Positions 5,239 to 6,528 of a stretch of DNA of 6,528 bases are shown in pieces. A program made the position numbers and the translations under genes. The stretch lies in assembly GCF_014359955.1 (NCBI RefSeq), contig NZ_JACIYL010000191.1, positions 1 through 6,528 of the forward strand. Direction: 5' to 3'. The notes beneath the pieces were generated by a model, which was given only the letters and a program-made list of their open reading frames with translations, made no database searches and was not told the DNA's origin. The DNA is from Thermogutta sp. (GTDB taxonomy: Bacteria > Planctomycetota > Planctomycetia > Pirellulales > Thermoguttaceae). The first letter of the stretch is position 1. Every line of letters starts with the position of its first letter.

Positions 5239-6426
5239 ATGTTATTTCGCCTTATGTGGCTGATGCTCGCTGTCGCCGCGTTGTCTCCCGGAACAAGCTG
5301 GTCAGCGGAACGAGAAACCCCGTCAGGGCGCGAGCTTCGCTTTACCGTAGAGAAGGCGCCCGAACTCGAAAGATGGTTTGATCCCAGCGACGCCTGGGGC
5401 GGAGCCGACGGAGTTTTCTCAATTCCCCTGGATGCTCACCGACTTCTCTTCACATTCGGCGATACCTTCACAACTCGACAGCGGCGCAAAATGGTGAACA
5501 ATTCCATCGCCATCCTTCGGCTGGAAGGTCGCACGCCGGTGGGCATTGATTTCTTTTTCGGACGAACTGCCGATGGCGACGTCTGCTCGTTCGCCGTCCC
5601 GGAGGACAATCACGGCGTGTTCTGGCTGGCGGCGGGCGTGCGGGACGGAAAGCGGCTTCATCTTTTTGCTGCGCATATCGAATTCACACCGCAGGGAGGA
5701 CCATTCGGTTTTCGGCAAATCGGGGAATCTCTCCTCACCGTGGACAACCCGGAGGAATCTCCTTCGAGATGGCAGATCCGGCAGCAGGAAATCCCCTATT
5801 TTCGGTCCGATGAACGCGGAAGCGCAGTCATCGGTTCGGCGACGCTCGTTCCAGAGGACGGAGAACACATTTACCTCTACGGTTTCGACGAGGAAAAAAC
5901 TCCGCTCTTCCCCATCAAGCATGCGATCGTCGCACGGGTGAAAAAAGGTCGCGTAGAACAGCCAGCCGAGTGGGAGTTTTACTGCGGCCCCGTCAAGGGG
6001 GTCGCGTCCGACACCCCCGATGCCCTGCTGACGAATGAACGCTTCTGGACCCACGACTTTTCCCACGCCACGCGATTGGCGCGAGAAGTCGCTTCTGAGT
6101 ACTCCGTTTCGTATTTGCCGGTACTCCGGGGCTATGTGATGGTCTATACCCGCCTGGGACTTTCACAGGAAATCGTGATGCGTTCAGCCCCTACCCCAGT
6201 AGGTCCCTGGAGCGATTCTGTTCTGCTCTATCGCATTCCTGATTTGCCCGAAGACACAAAGGCGTTTTTCTATGCCGCGAAGGCCCATCCTGCCCTGGCC
6301 GGTGATGACGAACTCGTCATCAGTTATGTGGCCAACTCGTTCGACCTTGGACGACTGGTCCGAACCCCGGACATCTACCGCCCGTGGTTTATTCGGGTAA
6401 AGTTTCACCCTCCGGGGAAAAGATAG
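5239..6426 (+). CDS. Secreted protein, probable five-bladed beta-propeller (DUF4185-like), 395 aa
   Basis: The protein begins with a signal peptide (MLFRLMWLMLAVAALSPG), with cleavage likely around residues 20-23; Trp at one candidate -3 position makes the exact site uncertain. The mature part is rich in short beta-strand patterns. Its landmarks resemble the glycosidase-like propeller group including DUF4185: W53-GGADG, the FGDTF motif (73-77), MVNNSI (85-90), a 'SVSYLPVLRGYVMVYTR' strand pair (289-305), the 'MRSAPTPVGPWS' blade signature (~314-325) and YAAKAHP (345-351). It also has the 'GPWS' pattern seen in many such enzymes. FGDT-type Asp residues are typical of a central active-site pocket, so carbohydrate binding or hydrolysis is plausible but unproven. 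The start at 5239 follows a GAGGGA site. It is divergent from the DUF4416-transferase operon and probably shares its control region. The family assignment is from recalled motif patterns and is moderate; the coding call is firm. Confidence 0.88.
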   Translation: MLFRLMWLMLAVAALSPGTSWSAERETPSGRELRFTVEKAPELERWFDPSDAWGGADGVFSIPLDAHRLLFTFGDTFTTRQRRKMVNNSIAILRLEGRTPVGIDFFFGRTADGDVCSFAVPEDNHGVFWLAAGVRDGKRLHLFAAHIEFTPQGGPFGFRQIGESLLTVDNPEESPSRWQIRQQEIPYFRSDERGSAVIGSATLVPEDGEHIYLYGFDEEKTPLFPIKHAIVARVKKGRVEQPAEWEFYCGPVKGVASDTPDALLTNERFWTHDFSHATRLAREVASEYSVSYLPVLRGYVMVYTRLGLSQEIVMRSAPTPVGPWSDSVLLYRIPDLPEDTKAFFYAAKAHPALAGDDELVISYVANSFDLGRLVRTPDIYRPWFIRVKFHPPGKR

Positions 6427-6446
6427 AAGTTTCGGCCGTTAGAGTG

Positions 6447-6528
6447 TCAGAACGTGTGCCAAAGACCGGGCCCACCCCCCAGAACAGTGCGGTATTCAAT
6501 GGCCGTCTGTTCGGGGATGTTTCTCCAA
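6447..6528 (-). CDS. C-terminal fragment of a leftward gene entering from the right edge (unidentified)
   Basis: A minus-strand frame is open from the window edge to a TGA at 6449-6447 and encodes 26 residues ending in EYRTVLGGGPGLWHTF. Its third-position GC preference and balanced composition look coding, and a convergent partner 20 bp beyond the propeller stop is a normal arrangement. The stretch is too short to name a family. A plus-strand frame is also open here but lacks a credible start. No clear terminator is seen between the two stops. Confidence 0.4.
   Translation of the reverse strand, partial: WRNIPEQTAIEYRTVLGGGPGLWHTF

Overview
The window reads as a stretch of GC-rich bacterial chromosome with ordinary gene packing. 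There is no sign of mobile elements, CRISPR arrays, rRNA or tRNA. A planctomycete is the best guess, possibly a Pirellula/Thermogutta-type lineage. The grounds are a long lineage-specific envelope protein with no recognisable family, a secreted beta-propeller protein, and a WecA/TagO-type transferase with an unusual 'NMMDNMDGLAAG' active-site motif. This assignment is inference from general familiarity; no marker gene is present.

Layout. Positions 1-636 hold no convincing complete gene. The left part may contain the 3' end of a gene entering from outside. Around 369-377 there is an extended -10-like promoter. Positions 431-584 are dense in nested inverted repeats, including a 7-base element with two mutually exclusive pairing partners, so this may be a structured leader or small RNA. 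It ends in a good ribosome binding site for the first gene (637-3243, +), an 868-aa protein with an N-terminal membrane anchor, a long disordered linker and alternating helical and beta-rich regions. A 67-bp convergent gap follows, with a GC hairpin and a perfect 24-bp tandem duplication.

Next is a leftward two-gene operon read from 5052 down to 3311: a DUF4416 protein (5052-4486), then a polyprenyl-phosphate sugar-1-phosphate transferase (4507-3311). They overlap by 22 bp, and the second gene's Shine-Dalgarno lies inside the first. The transferase would start assembly of an undecaprenyl-linked surface glycan. A role for the DUF4416 protein in the same process is only suggested by the coupling.

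Divergent from this operon is a secreted, about 395-aa, probable beta-propeller protein (5239-6426, +). The intergenic region (5053-5238) carries two overlapping face-to-face promoter candidates around a CACGTG palindrome. At the right edge, a leftward reading frame ending at 6447 is probably the C-terminus of a further gene.

No obviously new multi-gene system is visible. The two most interesting non-coding signals are the possible structured RNA upstream of the 868-aa gene and the interlocked divergent promoter pair.
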